A stretch of 64,000 bases of DNA. Origin: Pandoraea oxalativorans (GTDB taxonomy: Bacteria > Pseudomonadota > Gammaproteobacteria > Burkholderiales > Burkholderiaceae). The notes beneath the pieces are model-generated. The model was not told the origin of the DNA. It searched no databases and worked only from the letters and a program-made list of their open reading frames with translations. A program made the position numbers and the translations under genes. Numbering within the stretch: position 1 is the stretch's first letter; each line of letters begins with the position of its first letter. The stretch is taken from positions 1,302,001 through 1,366,000 of the forward strand of contig NZ_CP011253.3 in NCBI RefSeq assembly GCF_000972785.3, given 5' to 3'. Positions 62,825 through 64,000 of the stretch are shown here, one piece after another.

Positions 62825-63136
62825 TCAGTTCTGATACTGATCGATCACTGCGCTCAGTCGTTCGTCCATGAGCTGCATTCTACGCTGAATTTCTTCGGCG
62901 GGGAATGCTTGTCCGGCCGCAATACTTTTTTCCAGCGCAAGCAATTCGGATGCCAGGCTCAACGCTGCCATGACGGCAATGCGGTCGGTGCCGCGCACGC
63001 TGCTTTGCGCGCGAACCTTGCTCATTTCGGCATCCACGCGCGACACCGAAGCCAGCAGGTCGGCTTCATGTTCCGGCGGGCAGGCGAGTCGGTAAGACTG
63101 TTCCAGGATATGAACTTCGAGCTGCTTGATCGTCAT
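62825..63136 (-). CDS. zapA: Cell division protein ZapA
   Basis: 103 residues starting MTIKQLEVHILEQSYRLACPPEHE, the ZapA head; the C-terminal coiled-coil half follows. Cross-links FtsZ filaments at the division ring. Its ATG overlaps the stop of the upstream coiled-coil gene by four bases. 6S RNA follows about 10 bases downstream. Confidence 0.95.
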   Translation of the reverse strand: MTIKQLEVHILEQSYRLACPPEHEADLLASVSRVDAEMSKVRAQSSVRGTDRIAVMAALSLASELLALEKSIAAGQAFPAEEIQRRMQLMDERLSAVIDQYQN

Positions 63137-63444
63137 GCGTTTTCTCCACCGGGGGCACCGAGCAGATCCATCTGACCCTCAGCGGGGTTCTGCGTGGGAA
63201 GCTTTTCAAGGATGGCGTTCAGGCGAACCTGTGCCTCGTCGATCTTGGCAGCAAGCTGATCGCGTTGCAGACGCAAGGCGTCGCGCTCCGTGCGCAATTG
63301 CTCAATGGCAGCGCGGGTTTCGTCGCATTCGGCACGCGCGCGGTCGAGTTCCGCGAGCAGCGCTTGATTGTGTTGGTGAAAACGCTGGCTGATAACAACC
63401 AGCTGTTCCATTTTGTCGGTGAGATTGTCGAGATCGGTGAGCAT
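63133..63444 (-). CDS. ZapB-like coiled-coil cell division protein
   Basis: 103 residues, coiled coil from residue about 5 to 80 (LTDKMEQLVVISQRFHQHNQALLAELDRARAECDETRAAIEQL). Sits directly upstream of zapA and overlaps it, as in other beta-proteobacteria, and probably bridges ZapA to the division site. It is not a close relative of E. coli ZapB by eye; assigned from position and coiled-coil form. Confidence 0.75.
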   Translation of the reverse strand: MLTDLDNLTDKMEQLVVISQRFHQHNQALLAELDRARAECDETRAAIEQLRTERDALRLQRDQLAAKIDEAQVRLNAILEKLPTQNPAEGQMDLLGAPGGENA

Positions 63445-63539
63445 CGGGCTGCGTCCTCTTGATTGCCCTACATTCTAACGGAATCGGCGGCCAATGCCCG
63501 ACGAACGAGCATTGACGCTCGTTCCAATGGCCCCTACAC

Positions 63540-63768
63540 TTGCGGCACTTCGGTGCTCGCGCACGCCCCCCGGCATGCGCAGTTAAACGGGAAACAGGGA
63601 GCCGCGTCCCCACACGGGCTGGCCAACCTGTGCTGCCCCCGCAACGGTAAGTCATTCTTTCGGCCCGAAAGGTTTCCGAAAACGCGCTTCGCCTCCATTG
63701 CCACTGCGTGCTATCCGCATGCGGGAAGGCCGGTCAGGCGCCATGATGACCAGCCCGGATACCGGCCT
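63540..63768 (+). ncRNA. Cobalamin (AdoCbl) riboswitch
   Basis: Shows the conserved TTAAACGGGAA (about 63583), GCTGCCCCCGCAACGGTAA (about 63634), GCCACTG (about 63699) and B12-box GCCATGATGACCAGCCCGGATACCGGCC (about 63740-63767). Gene expression is repressed when adenosylcobalamin binds. Downstream, GCCGCC (about 63791) and GGCGGC (about 63813) followed by TTTT provide a possible expression platform. Confidence 0.92.
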
Positions 63769-63941
63769 AAGTGAGTGGGGAATTATCCGTGCCGCCCGGC
63801 CCTGTGCCGCAGGCGGCCTGACGTCGTTTTCATGTGTCGATGCTCCGCATCCGTGACGTGTCACCGGCGCTCCCCTTGCGCCGGCGGCCCGCGGGGGAAC
63901 GGGTCAAGGCTATAAGAAAACTACGGAAGTCACACCTGACC

Positions 63942-64000
63942 ATGCGCACCCACGTTCGCGCGATGGCGCCGCACGCGCCTGCCTTTGCACGTCTCGCTTC
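63942..64000 (+). CDS. Start of a riboswitch-controlled gene, probably a B12 transport or synthesis protein
   Basis: Only 19 codons are in the window (MRTHVRAMAPHAPAFARLA). The gene starts about 175 bases after the cobalamin riboswitch, and typical targets are a TonB-dependent B12 receptor (btuB) or a cobalt/cobalamin enzyme. The basic N-terminus would fit a long signal peptide, but too little is present to choose. GGAAG lies 13 bases before the ATG. Confidence 0.4.
   Translation, partial: MRTHVRAMAPHAPAFARLA

Overview
The window is GC-rich chromosomal DNA from a beta-proteobacterium of the Burkholderiaceae, most probably Pandoraea. This is inferred from gene order and protein resemblance and no database was searched. 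Supporting marks are the gyrA-serC-pheA-tyrA-aroA-cmk-rpsA-ihfB-lapA-lapB-ugd-hldA-hldD run, a DUF2486 gene after pepA-holC, and zapB-like/zapA/6S RNA next to a cobalamin riboswitch. I see no tRNA, rRNA, insertion sequence, prophage or CRISPR array.

Layout. (1) 1-9093, minus strand: a three-gene cluster of very large proteins. It has a complete 1501-residue protein, a short stand-alone copy of its N-terminal domain, and a second giant paralogue that runs off the left edge. They look like the large toxin-like proteins annotated as DUF6543 or dermonecrotic toxin N-terminal domain, and this is the least understood part of the window. (2) 9329-14819: cbiX and lptG-lptF on the minus strand, back to back with pepA-holC-DUF2486, then a small cytochrome c. 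(3) 15075-19897: two different dihydroxy-acid dehydratases in tandem with a divergent LysR regulator, then lgt. (4) 21108-29215: a malonate uptake and degradation locus with a GntR regulator, a three-part TRAP transporter, malonyl-CoA decarboxylase, an enoyl-CoA hydratase relative and malonyl-CoA synthetase. (5) 29435-32532: SIMPL, EVE, ferritin-like and OmpA proteins. (6) 32944-50716: the housekeeping supraoperon for gyrase, serine and aromatic amino acids, cytidylate kinase, ribosomal protein S1, IHF, the LPS assembly regulators LapA and LapB, and heptose/UDP-glucuronate synthesis. It is interrupted by a Fur-box-controlled Nramp metal transporter. (7) 50909-58437: comEA, cysM, mltB, a histone-deacetylase-fold amidohydrolase, an enoyl-CoA hydratase, a ferredoxin-NADP reductase and a lysophospholipase-like hydrolase. 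(8) 58806-62497: etfB-etfA and an acyl-CoA dehydrogenase. (9) 62571-64000: 6S RNA, zapA, a zapB-like gene, a cobalamin riboswitch and the start of the gene it controls.

Functional themes. The malonate locus imports malonate, activates it and decarboxylates it to acetyl-CoA. The Etf pair and the acyl-CoA dehydrogenase form an electron-transfer and beta-oxidation unit. LptF, LptG, LapA, LapB, Ugd, HldA and HldD all serve lipopolysaccharide synthesis or export. The points most worth following are the giant-protein cluster with its poly-C tracts and isolated N-terminal domain, an alanine at the quinolone-contact position 83 of GyrA, near-perfect palindromes upstream of mntH and of the LysR gene, a strong leader hairpin before serC, and two overlapping hairpins between etfA and the acyl-CoA dehydrogenase gene.
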